Assembly: GCF_003148625.1 (NCBI RefSeq)
Contig: NZ_QGGO01000015.1
Location: 12,821 to 59,730, forward strand
Source of the DNA: Arcicella aurantiaca
Lineage (GTDB): Bacteria; Bacteroidota; Bacteroidia; Cytophagales; Spirosomataceae
DNA length: 46,910 nt
Direction of reading: 5' to 3'
The notes under the pieces are model-generated. The model saw only the letters and a program-made list of their open reading frames with translations. It had not been told where the DNA came from and did no database searches. The position numbers and the translations under genes were made by a program. Below are positions 21,507 through 30,133 of the stretch, piece by piece (within the stretch, counting starts at the first letter, position 1; each line of letters starts with the position of its first letter).

Positions 21507-23342
21507 CTACTCTACTGTAACTGATTTCGCTAAATTTCTCGGTTGGTCAACATTACATCCACGCAATACCGCAATATGATATGACAATAATTGTAATGGA
21601 ATAGTAGCCAATAATGGAATTAAAGCATCATGAGCCGCTGGAATCTCAATAGTATAATCAGCCATCGTCGGGATTAATTTATCACCTTCTGTTACAATAG
21701 CAATAACTTTTCCTTTACGAGCCTTCACTTCTTGAATATTTGAAACAACTTTTTCGTAAGAACTGTCTTTCGTAGCAATAAACACCACAGGCATTTCTTC
21801 ATCAATTAATGCAATTGGACCATGTTTCATTTCTGCCGCTGGATAGCCCTCAGCATGGATGTATGAAATTTCTTTCAATTTCAATGCACCTTCTAAAGCT
21901 ACTGGGAAATTATAGCCACGTCCCAAATAAATAAAGTTACGAGCATCTTTAAACTGCTCAGCAATAACTTTAATCTTCTCATCTGCTTGTAAAACCTTCT
22001 CGATTTTTGAAGGAATACGCTCTAATTCAAACAATAATCTTCTAAAAGTATCTTCGTGCAATGTTCCTTTTTTACGAGCAACCGCAATTGCCATCAATGC
22101 TAAAACGGTAACTTGTGCTGTAAATGCTTTTGTTGAAGCTACCCCAATTTCTGGACCTGCGTGTGTATAAGCCCCTGCGTGTGAAGCTCTTGGAATAGAT
22201 GCACCAACCACATTACAAACACCAATAATAGTTGCACCTTTCGATTTTGCTAATTCAATGGCTGCTAAAGTATCAGCCGTTTCTCCTGATTGTGAAATGG
22301 CAATTACAAAGTCACCTTCCTTAATAATTGGATTGCGATAACGGAATTCAGAAGCATACTCCACTTCAACATTGATACGAGCTAATTCTTCAAAAATATA
22401 TTCTCCAACCAAACCAGCGTGCCATGAAGTACCACAAGCAACAATAACTATACGTTTAGTTTTGGCTAATTTATCAATATAATCACGTAAACCTCCAAGC
22501 ACTAAATGCCCACTATCTGCATTCACACGTCCACGCATACAATCTGCTACAGAGCGAGGTTGTTCGTAGATTTCTTTTAGCATAAAATGCTCAAAACCAC
22601 CTTTCTCAATTGCTTCTAACTCCAATTCAAGCGTCTGAACATAAGGAGATTGCAGGATATTGTCAATATTTTTAACCGTCAATTCACCATCACGTACTAC
22701 TGCCAATTCGTAGTCATTCAAGTAAATAACTTCGTTGGTATATTCAATAATTGGTGTGGCATCTGAAGCGAAGAAAAATTCGCCCTCTCCTACCCCAATT
22801 ACTAAAGGAGAACCTTTACGTGCAGCAATTAATTGAGAAGGATTTGTGGCATCCATGATAACAATGGCATACGCACCAACAACTTCTTTCATTGCCAAAC
22901 GAACGGCTTCTTCTAATAAACAACCCGTATTTTTCTGAATATCTTCAATGAAGTGAATAAAAACTTCAGAATCTGTATCAGAGTAAAAGACGTGTCCTTT
23001 CTTAATTAAATTCTTTTTGATGGAATCATAGTTTTCAATAATCCCATTATGGATAATTGCTAATTTTTCATTGGATGAATAATGCGGGTGAGCATTTTTA
23101 TCATTAGGCTCGCCATGAGTAGCCCAACGAGTATGTCCTATACCAATTGTACTTGTAAGATTCGCTTCAGTAAGCGTATCTTCTAAATCTTTTACTTTTC
23201 CTTTTTTCTTATAAACATTCAGTCCATCATTTAATAATGCAACTCCTGCACTATCATAACCACGATATTCCAAACGTTTTAATCCTTTAATAATTATTGG
23301 ATAGGCTTCACGATGCCCAACATAAGCTACAATTCCACACAT
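21507..23342 (-). CDS. glmS: Glutamine--fructose-6-phosphate aminotransferase (isomerizing)
   Basis: A 611-residue enzyme making glucosamine-6-phosphate for peptidoglycan and lipid A. The N-terminal Ntn-type glutaminase domain begins MCGIVAYVGHREAY, with Cys2 (Cys1 after Met removal) as nucleophile, and contains the GHTRWATHG motif. It is followed by two SIS isomerase domains (around 290-430 with CGTSWHAGLVGEYI and SQSGETADTLAAI, and from about 460 with YLGRGYNFPVALEGALKLKE). The C-terminal HDALIPLLATIPLQLLSYH and KSVTVE are typical. It is transcribed away from the DUF4270 operon's 3' end. Confidence 0.97.
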   Translation of the reverse strand: MCGIVAYVGHREAYPIIIKGLKRLEYRGYDSAGVALLNDGLNVYKKKGKVKDLEDTLTEANLTSTIGIGHTRWATHGEPNDKNAHPHYSSNEKLAIIHNGIIENYDSIKKNLIKKGHVFYSDTDSEVFIHFIEDIQKNTGCLLEEAVRLAMKEVVGAYAIVIMDATNPSQLIAARKGSPLVIGVGEGEFFFASDATPIIEYTNEVIYLNDYELAVVRDGELTVKNIDNILQSPYVQTLELELEAIEKGGFEHFMLKEIYEQPRSVADCMRGRVNADSGHLVLGGLRDYIDKLAKTKRIVIVACGTSWHAGLVGEYIFEELARINVEVEYASEFRYRNPIIKEGDFVIAISQSGETADTLAAIELAKSKGATIIGVCNVVGASIPRASHAGAYTHAGPEIGVASTKAFTAQVTVLALMAIAVARKKGTLHEDTFRRLLFELERIPSKIEKVLQADEKIKVIAEQFKDARNFIYLGRGYNFPVALEGALKLKEISYIHAEGYPAAEMKHGPIALIDEEMPVVFIATKDSSYEKVVSNIQEVKARKGKVIAIVTEGDKLIPTMADYTIEIPAAHDALIPLLATIPLQLLSYHIAVLRGCNVDQPRNLAKSVTVE

Positions 23343-23486
23343 AAGTTTCTTAGTTTCATATTTTAAGAGATATGTAAATTAAAGATTATTTATGAAAGCT
23401 TAAAAAATTAGCAGTAATTCTTATTTTTCAAAAGCTATCTAATTTCTAACTCACCACTCTTTCAGTAATATATTGCCACAAAAATA

Positions 23487-23518
23487 AAGCGGAGATTTCA
23501 GATTATGAATCTCCGCTT
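23487..23518 (-). terminator. Hairpin terminator of the DUF4270/GT5 operon
   Basis: A perfect 11-bp stem AAGCGGAGATT / AATCTCCGCTT. Read on the minus strand it is followed by TTTATTTTTG, so it fits a rho-independent terminator about 110 nt downstream of the DUF4270 stop codon. Confidence 0.85.
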
Positions 23519-23587
23519 CAGATTATTTTATTAAAATATTAAGTATCTGTTGTTTGACTATATTGAAAGGTCCTGATTAATAGTGAG

Positions 23588-23626
23588 TTCCAACACTAAT
23601 GCCCAAAAACTAAATCCTAACAACTA
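23588..23626. repeat. Heptad tract downstream of the DUF4270 gene
   Basis: On the minus strand it reads GTTGTTAG, GATTTAG, TTTTTGG and GCATTAG, with a 7-bp step. It starts within a few bases of the DUF4270 stop codon. An inverted partner is not evident, unlike most other sites. Confidence 0.6.
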
Positions 23627-23627
23627 C

Positions 23628-25190
23628 TTATTTGGTAACGTATGTATAATAAATCTTCAATTTCATTTTACTGTTAGCAAAAATGGCTCTATCTGGCGTT
23701 GGGCTAACAATATTTTTACTTGAAGTGGGTGAACGTACACCTGTTGAGGAATTGGTAACCAATGATGTTGATGATAATAACCATCCATTTGATTTATTTC
23801 TTCCTGAGAGTATATTCTGTAATGAACTTGTTACATTGAATGTGTATGTATTGCTTTTGGCAACATAAGCCGCTGAATAACTTTCTCCTGACACAAAATA
23901 AAGTGAACCATCACCCGTAGTGGTTGTTCTCAGCGGACGATTAGCGGGTGTACTTTCTACAATCACAAGGTCGGATGGCAACGACAATCCTGCGTTGTCA
24001 TTCGGTTCTAAAACTAATTCAGCTTTATTAATAGCAATATCTTTTCCGTTCTTTAATTTTGATAAAGTTGGGAATTTCAATTTCACACCTAATCCTGTTG
24101 CTGCTTGCACCACAACTTCATTACTTGTAGCAGAAGCAGGAATGGCATCGCCACCTTTTTCTAACTTCGCAAATGCCGTTGTTCTTGTTGGTGTTATTCT
24201 ACTAAAACGAGCGTTTTGAGCAACTCCTGTTGAAGAAGTATATAAGCCTATATAAATATTATTCGCTTTAGTAGTATCTACTGTTACTTTAATACTATCA
24301 GCAGTATTAGCTGCATTTCTTAAAGTGTAAATGTATTTATAATGGTAATACACTTTCATTACAGACAAATCTGCTGAAATACCTAAAATAGCTGCATTCT
24401 TTGCACTTTCAGAAGTTAAAGCTAAACCTTTGATTTTATTTCTAAATCCAGTTCCAATCAAAACATTATCTTTACTACTCTGTAAATCACGCTGAGAAGC
24501 GATAAAATTGATAAAAGTTGGGTCAGTGATTGGAATTCTAAGTGTATCAAATCTACTTGTTCCTGAAATGATGTTTTTATCTTTAACAGGTCTAATACGA
24601 ACATTTTTAGCTTGTCCCAACAAAGTAGATTTCAATGCTGGCGAACTTGTGGTTCTGTAATAAGTGGCAGTAGCATCTAATGAAGCATCATCCGACAGTT
24701 GTGTTAAACTAAATGTTTGATTCTGCAATGTATCACCTTGATAAAGTGTATAAGGCATAATAAAACGGATAGAATCAACTTTACTTGGGTATTTCAACCA
24801 TGTTACATCTTTTCTACCTGCTGTATCCACACTTGAATAAAGTGTATCGGCATTTGAAATATGGAAATAACTACTTGCTTCTACTAAACCTAATTTAGGG
24901 TCAATATAACGCCCAACTAAAAGATTGGAAGTATTATTTGTTGCAACAGAATCTAACAAAACTGTTGAAGCATCTACTGTTAGCGTATCTGTAAATAATA
25001 TTCCAATATCTTGTACAAAAACCTCTGAGCCAATTTCTTGTGGGTCTTCACAAGCGGTTAAAGAAATACAAAAGAAGAGAACCAGACTTGTTAGTAGGCT
25101 TTTATTCGCCCACCAACGCTGTGTAAAGATTGTAAAAACCGTCGATATCTGTTTCAGAAACGTACTCAAATTTTTTGTCAGGTAATTCAT
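23628..25190 (-). CDS. DUF4270 family lipoprotein
   Basis: A protein of up to 520 residues, found across Bacteroidota, function unknown. A lipoprotein signal is seen as LLTSLVLFFCISLTAC followed by EDPQEIGSEVF; the CEDPxxIG start of the mature part is family-typical. Further family traits are the VDSIRFIMPY segment and the C-terminal KMKLKIYYTYVTK. The 25190 ATG gives an 89-bp overlap with the upstream GT5 gene; the signal region begins only at about residue 32, so an alternative non-ATG start nearer the signal is possible. The DUF4270-GT5-panC order is, as I recall, a conserved neighbourhood in this phylum. Confidence 0.85.
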   Translation of the reverse strand: MNYLTKNLSTFLKQISTVFTIFTQRWWANKSLLTSLVLFFCISLTACEDPQEIGSEVFVQDIGILFTDTLTVDASTVLLDSVATNNTSNLLVGRYIDPKLGLVEASSYFHISNADTLYSSVDTAGRKDVTWLKYPSKVDSIRFIMPYTLYQGDTLQNQTFSLTQLSDDASLDATATYYRTTSSPALKSTLLGQAKNVRIRPVKDKNIISGTSRFDTLRIPITDPTFINFIASQRDLQSSKDNVLIGTGFRNKIKGLALTSESAKNAAILGISADLSVMKVYYHYKYIYTLRNAANTADSIKVTVDTTKANNIYIGLYTSSTGVAQNARFSRITPTRTTAFAKLEKGGDAIPASATSNEVVVQAATGLGVKLKFPTLSKLKNGKDIAINKAELVLEPNDNAGLSLPSDLVIVESTPANRPLRTTTTGDGSLYFVSGESYSAAYVAKSNTYTFNVTSSLQNILSGRNKSNGWLLSSTSLVTNSSTGVRSPTSSKNIVSPTPDRAIFANSKMKLKIYYTYVTK

Positions 25191-25911
25191 TAAAAATAGT
25201 GTTAAATTTCTCTGTAACTTCTTCCTCTGTCGTTATAACTATATCAGAATACTCAATGCCGATTTTCATAAATCCTTCATAATCTGCTGAAGCTAAATTT
25301 CCTAACATTTCATCTTCAACGTTAGTGTTTTTAACTTTATCATAAAGTCCTTCAAACTGGAATTTATGAGCAAAACTATTATCAAAAACAGAAAATACCG
25401 TTTTTGAATCTTTGAAAATTGGGTCGCTTTTATAAGTCGTTTTAAGATATAAAGGAATTAGTGAAGTCATCCAATCGCTACAATGAACAATATCTGGTGA
25501 CCAACCTAATTTCTTAACGGTTTCTAAAGCTCCCTTGCAAAAAAAGATGGCTCTTTCGTCATTATCTTCATAAAACGTATTTTCTTTGTCCGTGAAAACG
25601 TATTTTCTTTGAAAATAGTCTTCATTGTCAATAAAATATACTTGTAATCTTGCTAAAGGTAATGACGCCACTTTGATAGTAACAGGCATATCAGAATCAC
25701 CAACTGGAACGGTAAAACCTGATAATCTGACTACTTCGTGAAGACGATTTTTTCGTTCATTTATCAACCCAAAACGTGGCACTAAAATCCTGATATCAAA
25801 CCCTTTGTCTTGCATAGCAGAGGGTAGTTTTCTGATAAAATCAGCGACTTGGGTCGTAGAAAGAAAAGGGTCAACTTCACTGGCAACGTAAAGGATACGC
25901 AATTTAGACAT
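25102..25911 (-). CDS. Short GT5-type glycogen/starch synthase-like protein (N-terminal domain only)
   Basis: A 269-residue protein with the GT5 catalytic N-domain start (MSKLRILYVASEVDPFLSTT then LPSAMQDKGFDIRILVPRF) and the IVHCSDWMTSLIPLYLKT block. Full glycogen synthases are about 480 residues; the C-terminal ADP-glucose-binding domain is absent here. This short form occurs in other Bacteroidota beside DUF4270/panC, so it is probably a conserved stand-alone family and not a truncation artefact. Without the nucleotide-sugar-binding half, ordinary glycogen synthesis is doubtful. It shares its strand with DUF4270 and overlaps its start by 89 bp. Confidence 0.78.
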   Translation of the reverse strand: MSKLRILYVASEVDPFLSTTQVADFIRKLPSAMQDKGFDIRILVPRFGLINERKNRLHEVVRLSGFTVPVGDSDMPVTIKVASLPLARLQVYFIDNEDYFQRKYVFTDKENTFYEDNDERAIFFCKGALETVKKLGWSPDIVHCSDWMTSLIPLYLKTTYKSDPIFKDSKTVFSVFDNSFAHKFQFEGLYDKVKNTNVEDEMLGNLASADYEGFMKIGIEYSDIVITTEEEVTEKFNTIFNELPDKKFEYVSETDIDGFYNLYTALVGE

Positions 25912-26281
25912 TGTTGTCGTTGTTAGAAGCTTTGTAGCTGTTAAAAAGTGTTAAGTAGTTTGTTATCATTTAAACGGCGAACCGTTATGGGTTATTTATT
26001 TCGTTGTAAAAGTAATTTTAATACTTTTGTAAGACTTCTTGAAACCCTGATAACTCACCAACTTGATGCTTTTGTTAACACCAAAGCAGAGAAATATAAG
26101 TAAAAAATTATGCAAAAATATAAAAAAAATACGGATATTCCACAATAAATTGCTTCGTTATATGGACTTATTGCTTTTGTTTCTGCATTCTTGTTAGAAA
26201 TCAGTTATTCAAAACCCAATAACATCACCCAAAGACAAGGTCACTTTTAATATATTTCACGAACATCGAGCGTAAATAAAA
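25912..26281. other. Divergent intergenic region between the GT5 gene and panC
   Basis: A 370-bp gap holding the promoters of both divergent operons. A TACTTTTG (26022-26029) on the plus strand matches the TAnnTTTG -7 element, about 250 bp before panC. A TTG at 26004 has a 15-bp spacer instead of the usual 19, so the promoter call is weak. The rest is AT-rich with no gene-like reading frame. Confidence 0.5.
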
Positions 26282-27121
26282 ATGCAAGTTTTTCATTCAA
26301 TAAAATCCCTACAAGTTTTTTTAAAATCAGAACGTCTTGCGGGTAAATCTGTTGGCTTTGTCCCAACTATGGGAGCATTACACAATGGACATTTGTCGTT
26401 AATTGAGGCATCCAAAAAGCAAAATGAGCTTACCGTTTGTAGCATTTTTGTAAATCCTACCCAATTCAATAATGCACAAGATTTAGTGGTTTATCCAAGA
26501 ACTTTGGAAGCTGACTGTCAAATGCTTGATTCAGCAGGGTGTGATGCCGTTTTTGCCCCAAGTGTTGAGGAAATGTATCCACAACTACCCCATTTAAAAT
26601 TTGATTTTGGTGATTTAGAAAGAGTGATGGAAGGAAAATTTCGTCCTGGACATTTTAATGGTGTGGGCATAGTTGTTTCTAAATTATTCAATATTGTTCA
26701 GCCAGACCATGCTTATTTTGGACAGAAGGACTTACAACAATGTGCCGTTATCAATCGTTTGGTAAAAGATTTGAGTTTTTCTTTGACCTTAAATATTTGT
26801 CCAACTCAAAGAGAAACAGACGGTTTGGCAATGTCTTCAAGAAACAGAAATCTTAGCCCAGAACAAAGAAATTTAGCTCCTGCGATTTATAAATCATTAC
26901 AACAGGCTTCTGATTTATTAAGAAATAAAAAATCGGGTGAAGAGGCTAAAACGTTGGTTTCGGAATATCTTTCAAAGGTTGAAGGCATTGATTTAGAGTA
27001 TTTCGAAATATCAGATTTTGAAACACTTCAGCCAATTAATGAACTTTTGGAAGGACAAACAGCTTTGTGTATTGCTGCCTTTATGGGCAAAACTCGTTTG
27101 ATTGACAATGTAATTATTTAA
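26282..27121 (+). CDS. panC: Pantothenate synthetase
   Basis: A 279-residue ATP-dependent ligase joining pantoate and beta-alanine. The nucleotidyl-transferase HxGH-type motif is VPTMGALHNGHLSLIEASK, followed by FVNPTQFN, FRPGHFNGVGIVVSKLFNI and PDHAYFGQKDLQQ. The KMSKS-equivalent is LAMSSRNRNLSPEQR. It is upstream of panD, which makes the beta-alanine this enzyme uses, so the two form a small pantothenate operon. Confidence 0.97.
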   Translation: MQVFHSIKSLQVFLKSERLAGKSVGFVPTMGALHNGHLSLIEASKKQNELTVCSIFVNPTQFNNAQDLVVYPRTLEADCQMLDSAGCDAVFAPSVEEMYPQLPHLKFDFGDLERVMEGKFRPGHFNGVGIVVSKLFNIVQPDHAYFGQKDLQQCAVINRLVKDLSFSLTLNICPTQRETDGLAMSSRNRNLSPEQRNLAPAIYKSLQQASDLLRNKKSGEEAKTLVSEYLSKVEGIDLEYFEISDFETLQPINELLEGQTALCIAAFMGKTRLIDNVII

Positions 27122-27150
27122 CGGAACTATTTGTCGCAAACAAATTTAGG

Positions 27151-27227
27151 CCACAAATTGAACTGATTTACAGGGATTAAAATCAAGAAAAATAAGCAAA
27201 AACCTGTTAAATCAGTATAATCTATGG
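27151..27227. repeat. Inverted repeat, CCACAaATTgaACTGATTTaCAGG type
   Basis: The left arm (27151-27174, containing ACTGATTTACAGG) pairs with the right arm (27203-27227, CCTGTTAAATCAGT then ATAATCTATGG), with some mismatches. It resembles the GCCACAGATT-type intergenic repeats familiar from Bacteroidota genomes (recollection, not searched). It lies in the gap between panC and panD, followed by a GCGAA heptad fragment. Confidence 0.65.
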
Positions 27228-27230
27228 TCT

Positions 27231-27250
27231 ATCGCTTTTCGTTTAGTATA
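27231..27250. repeat. GCGAAAA heptad repeat fragment, reverse orientation
   Basis: Read on the minus strand it is TATACTAAACGAAAAGCGAT, differing in one base from the start of the direct repeats at 16119-16150 and 16777-16808. It lies between the CCACAAATTG inverted repeat and panD. Confidence 0.7.
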
Positions 27251-27323
27251 GAATCATTAATTCTAAATACCTTTGTGCTTTGATTTAAAATCAAACATCG
27301 AATCCCAAATATCAAATTAAAAT

Positions 27324-27671
27324 ATGTTTATTCACGTAATGAAATCTAAACTCCACCGTGTGAAAATCACGCAGGCGGAGTTGAATTATGTTGGAAGTGT
27401 AACCATTGACGAAGATTTAATGGATGCTGCCAATCTTATTGAAAACGAAAAAGTACAGATTGTTAATAATAATAATGGTGAACGTTTCGAGACTTATGTT
27501 ATCACTGGCGAGCGTGGCTCTGGAACTGTTTGTTTAAATGGTGCTGCTGCTCGTAGGGCTCAAGTTGGTGATATTGTGATTATTATTGCTTATGGTATTA
27601 TGACTCCCGAAGAAGCAAAAGAACACAAACCAAATTTGGTTTTCCCTGACAGTAATAATAGATTAGTTTAA
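27324..27671 (+). CDS. panD: Aspartate 1-decarboxylase
   Basis: A 115-residue pyruvoyl enzyme making beta-alanine from aspartate. The proenzyme's self-cleavage site is the Gly-Ser in [18 protein letters not shown], and the [17 protein letters not shown]-terminus and [17 protein letters not shown]-terminal region are family-typical. It works with PanC in pantothenate synthesis. It is followed by a heptad inverted repeat and a flippase-like gene on the same strand. Confidence 0.96.
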   Translation: MFIHVMKSKLHRVKITQAELNYVGSVTIDEDLMDAANLIENEKVQIVNNNNGERFETYVITGERGSGTVCLNGAAARRAQVGDIVIIIAYGIMTPEEAKEHKPNLVFPDSNNRLV

Positions 27672-27675
27672 TTTT

Positions 27676-27778
27676 TGGGGGTTAGGATTTAGGAGTTGAG
27701 CATTAGTATTTTAAGAATCTTCTTATATTTTACTCTAAAATTGACTACTAAAACCTAAATACTAACAACTAAAACCTC
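27676..27778. repeat. Heptad inverted repeat between panD and the flippase-like gene
   Basis: The left tract GTTAGGA, TTTAGGA and GTTGAGC (27676-27705) and the right tract ACTAAAACCTAAAT, ACTAACAACTAAAACC (27746-27777) are complementary-type heptads. About 40 bp of AT-rich sequence lies between. The right arm ends 5 bp before the flippase-like ATG. Confidence 0.8.
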
Positions 27779-27782
27779 TTGT

Positions 27783-28772
27783 ATGAAAAAAATCTTTCAG
27801 TATCTTCTTTTCTTAGGAATTGGAGGTGGATTAATTTGGTACTCCATTGCTACGGGTATTATCAACCCTGCCAAACTATGGGAAGATGTTTCTCATGCCA
27901 ATCTTTGGTGGGTGGGGCTTATGGTTCTTCTAACCTTTGTAGCTCATGGAAGTCGGGCGGCACGTTGGCAAATGCTTTTAGAACCTTTAGGATATAAACC
28001 TTCATTTTTCAATGTCAATAATGCCGTTTGGTTGGGCTATTTTGCCAATAATTTAGTTCCCCGTTTGGGCGAAGTGACTCGTTGTAGTCAGTTGTATAAA
28101 AGTGATGATATTCCTGTTGAAAAATCATTGGGAACGGTTGTTACCGACCGCCTTTTTGACGTTGTAGCACTATTTGTTTTATTAATTATCCATTTTATTA
28201 TTGATTTTGATAAACTTTGGGCATTTGTCAATCAGCAATTAGCACAAAATACTGGAGGACAAAGCAACAAATCAAATCTATTATTTTTCCTTTTAATTGG
28301 GTTGGCTCTTGCTGGCATGATTCTTTTTGTTTTTCGTAAAAAAATCCTTCAAATTTCTATCGTGAAAGTAATTTTTGAAAAACTAAAAGGACTTTTAGAC
28401 GGGCTTTTGAGTATCAGATATTTAAAAAATCCGAAACTTTTTCTGTTTTATACCGTCATGATTTGGGGAATGTATTGGCTGATGGGCTATGTGCTTTTCT
28501 TTGCCATTCCAAAGTTTTCAAACTTACCTCCTATTGCGGGTTTAACCTTTTTAGTTTCAGGAGCATTAGCGATGATTTTGCCATCACCAGGTGGAGCAGG
28601 AACAGTTACAGCAATTGTTTCGCCCGTTTTTGTAACCATGTACGGACTATCAAAAGACGATGCAGGAACGCTTTCGACCTTCGTGCAGAGTTCACAAATG
28701 TTAGCAACATTAATAATTGGCTTGATAATTTTTATCATTTCGATATTTACGAATAAAAAAACAAGTAAGTAG
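27783..28772 (+). CDS. Lysylphosphatidylglycerol synthase/flippase-like (UPF0104, AglD-type) membrane protein
   Basis: A 329-residue multi-spanning inner-membrane protein with about eight hydrophobic helices. The family landmarks are SRAARWQMLLEPLGYKPS, the ANNLVPRLGEVTRC segment and VEKSLGTVVTDRLFDVVAL in the N-terminal half, and LPSPGGAGTVTAIVSPV near residue 270. Members are annotated as flippase-like or LPG-synthase TM-domain proteins. Which lipid is moved is unknown. It stops in TAG directly followed by heptad repeats. The next gene, rfaE2, is an LPS-core enzyme, so an envelope function fits. Confidence 0.85.
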   Translation: MKKIFQYLLFLGIGGGLIWYSIATGIINPAKLWEDVSHANLWWVGLMVLLTFVAHGSRAARWQMLLEPLGYKPSFFNVNNAVWLGYFANNLVPRLGEVTRCSQLYKSDDIPVEKSLGTVVTDRLFDVVALFVLLIIHFIIDFDKLWAFVNQQLAQNTGGQSNKSNLLFFLLIGLALAGMILFVFRKKILQISIVKVIFEKLKGLLDGLLSIRYLKNPKLFLFYTVMIWGMYWLMGYVLFFAIPKFSNLPPIAGLTFLVSGALAMILPSPGGAGTVTAIVSPVFVTMYGLSKDDAGTLSTFVQSSQMLATLIIGLIIFIISIFTNKKTSK

Positions 28773-28876
28773 AGAATAGAGGATAGAGGTCAGAGATTAG
28801 AGGTTAGAAAATTCTCTACAATCTGTCCTCTAACATCTAATCTCTATTCTCTAACCTCTATCATCTAATCTCTAAA
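28770..28876. repeat. Heptad inverted repeat, AGGATAG/AGGTTAG units
   Basis: Starting with the TAG stop codon of the flippase-like gene, the left arm has units AGAATAG, AGGATAG, AGGTCAG, AGATTAG and AGGTTAG. The right arm (28811-28876) has CTAACATCTAATCT and similar complementary heptads. The two arms pair over more than 40 bp. It is the longest heptad array here, and ends 6 bp before the rfaE2 start. Confidence 0.9.
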
Positions 28877-28882
28877 ATAATT

Positions 28883-29359
28883 ATGACAGAAAATAAAATA
28901 TATACACGAGAATCTGCCACCGTTCAGGCGGAGAAATGGCAGGCGGAAGGACAAAAAATTGTTTTCACAAACGGTTGTTTTGACATTGTACATTTAGGAC
29001 ATATCGACTATTTAGAAAAAGCTCGAAACTTAGGTGATAAATTAGTTTTAGGACTGAATACCGATGCTTCCGTGAGAAGATTAAAAGGAGAAACTCGTCC
29101 CGTAGTAAACGAATATGCACGCTCACGAATGATGGCAGCCTTTGAATTTGTAGATGCAGTTGTACTTTTTGACGAACCAACGCCATTAGAATTAATAGAA
29201 ACCGTAAAGCCCGATATTTTAGTAAAAGGCGACGATTATTCCATTGAAACTATTGTAGGGGCAGATTTTGTTATAGGTAAAGGAGGCGAAGTAAAAACAA
29301 TTCCCTTAGTAAAAGGATATTCAACCACAAGTTTAATCGAGAAAATAAAAGCAATCTAA
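28883..29359 (+). CDS. rfaE2: D-glycero-beta-D-manno-heptose 1-phosphate adenylyltransferase
   Basis: A 158-residue nucleotidyltransferase that makes ADP-heptose for the LPS inner core. The HxGH-type nucleotide-binding signature is [20 protein letters not shown], followed by [21 protein letters not shown] and [17 protein letters not shown], and [10 protein letters not shown] near the C-terminus. It corresponds to the C-terminal (HldE-C) half of the bifunctional HldE of enterobacteria, here as a separate protein. The kinase half (hldA-type) is not in this window. It is followed by the metallopeptidase gene with only 4 bp between, so they are cotranscribed. Confidence 0.93.
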   Translation: MTENKIYTRESATVQAEKWQAEGQKIVFTNGCFDIVHLGHIDYLEKARNLGDKLVLGLNTDASVRRLKGETRPVVNEYARSRMMAAFEFVDAVVLFDEPTPLELIETVKPDILVKGDDYSIETIVGADFVIGKGGEVKTIPLVKGYSTTSLIEKIKAI

Positions 29360-29363
29360 GAAA

Positions 29364-30056
29364 ATGATAGGAATCTATTTAATCACGTTTGTCTTTGCAG
29401 GAATTGGAATGTTTGTGCAATGGCGTTTAAAAAGTAAATTTCAGCAATATTCAGAAGTAGGCTTACAAAATGGGCTTTCGGGTAGAGAAATTGCCGAAAA
29501 AATGTTGAGAGATAATAATATTTTTGACGTAAGGATTGTATCCGTAGAAGGACAATTAACTGACCATTATAATCCATCCGACAAAACGGTAAATCTTAGT
29601 CCAGACGTGTATCACGGCAGAAGCGTATCTGCCGCAGCCGTAGCCGCTCACGAGTGCGGACACGCAGTACAACACGCAGTGGCGTATTCGATGTTACAAT
29701 TTCGTAGCTCAATGGTTCCTGTTTTGAACCTTGCCAACAACTTCATGCCGATAGCATTGATGGTCGGAATGATGATTTTATACTCGACAGGCAACAAATT
29801 AGTTTTGACAATTGGGGTCGCCATGTTTGCCTTAGCAACACTTTTCAGTTTTGTTACTTTACCCGTAGAGTTTGACGCATCACGCAGAGCATTAGCATGG
29901 ATGGAGTCAAAAAATATGGTAACTCAACCAGAACACGACGGAGCAAAAGACGCACTTTGGTGGGCAGCCATGACTTACGTAGCAGCAGCTTTGGGTATGT
30001 TAGCTCAATTGCTTTATTATGTGAGTTTGCTGTCTGGGAGACGTAGTGATGATTAG
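29364..30056 (+). CDS. Membrane zinc metallopeptidase (YugP/M48-like)
   Basis: A 230-residue membrane protein of the neutral zinc-metallopeptidase YugP family. The HExxH site is AAVAAHECGHAVQHAVAYSML near residues 90-107. Hydrophobic helices lie at the N-terminus (LITFVFAGIGMFVQ), after the active site (MPIALMVGMMILYSTG) and at the C-terminus. The GxSGREIAEKMLRDN and EFDASRRALAWMES segments are family-typical. Function in Bacteroidota is unknown. It forms an operon with rfaE2 (4-bp gap) and is followed by a terminator. Confidence 0.88.
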   Translation: MIGIYLITFVFAGIGMFVQWRLKSKFQQYSEVGLQNGLSGREIAEKMLRDNNIFDVRIVSVEGQLTDHYNPSDKTVNLSPDVYHGRSVSAAAVAAHECGHAVQHAVAYSMLQFRSSMVPVLNLANNFMPIALMVGMMILYSTGNKLVLTIGVAMFALATLFSFVTLPVEFDASRRALAWMESKNMVTQPEHDGAKDALWWAAMTYVAAALGMLAQLLYYVSLLSGRRSDD

Positions 30057-30066
30057 ATTTTTCAGC

Positions 30067-30098
30067 AAAAAGCCAACCTGTAATGGGTTGGCTTTTTT
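30067..30098 (+). terminator. Rho-independent terminator of the rfaE2 operon
   Basis: The stem AAAAGCCAACC / GGGTTGGCTTTT is followed by a run of T. It begins 10 bp after the metallopeptidase stop codon and lies 35 bp from the stop of the convergent pYEATS gene. Confidence 0.92.
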
Positions 30099-30133
30099 GA
30101 GATGGATTAGATTATCAATTTTGGGAAGTAAAA

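Noticed and set aside
1595-30056. Antisense open frames of 60 to 120 codons inside carboxylesterase, GH32, gltX and others
   Set aside because: They lie wholly within well-supported genes in other frames, have no start context and no family resemblance.
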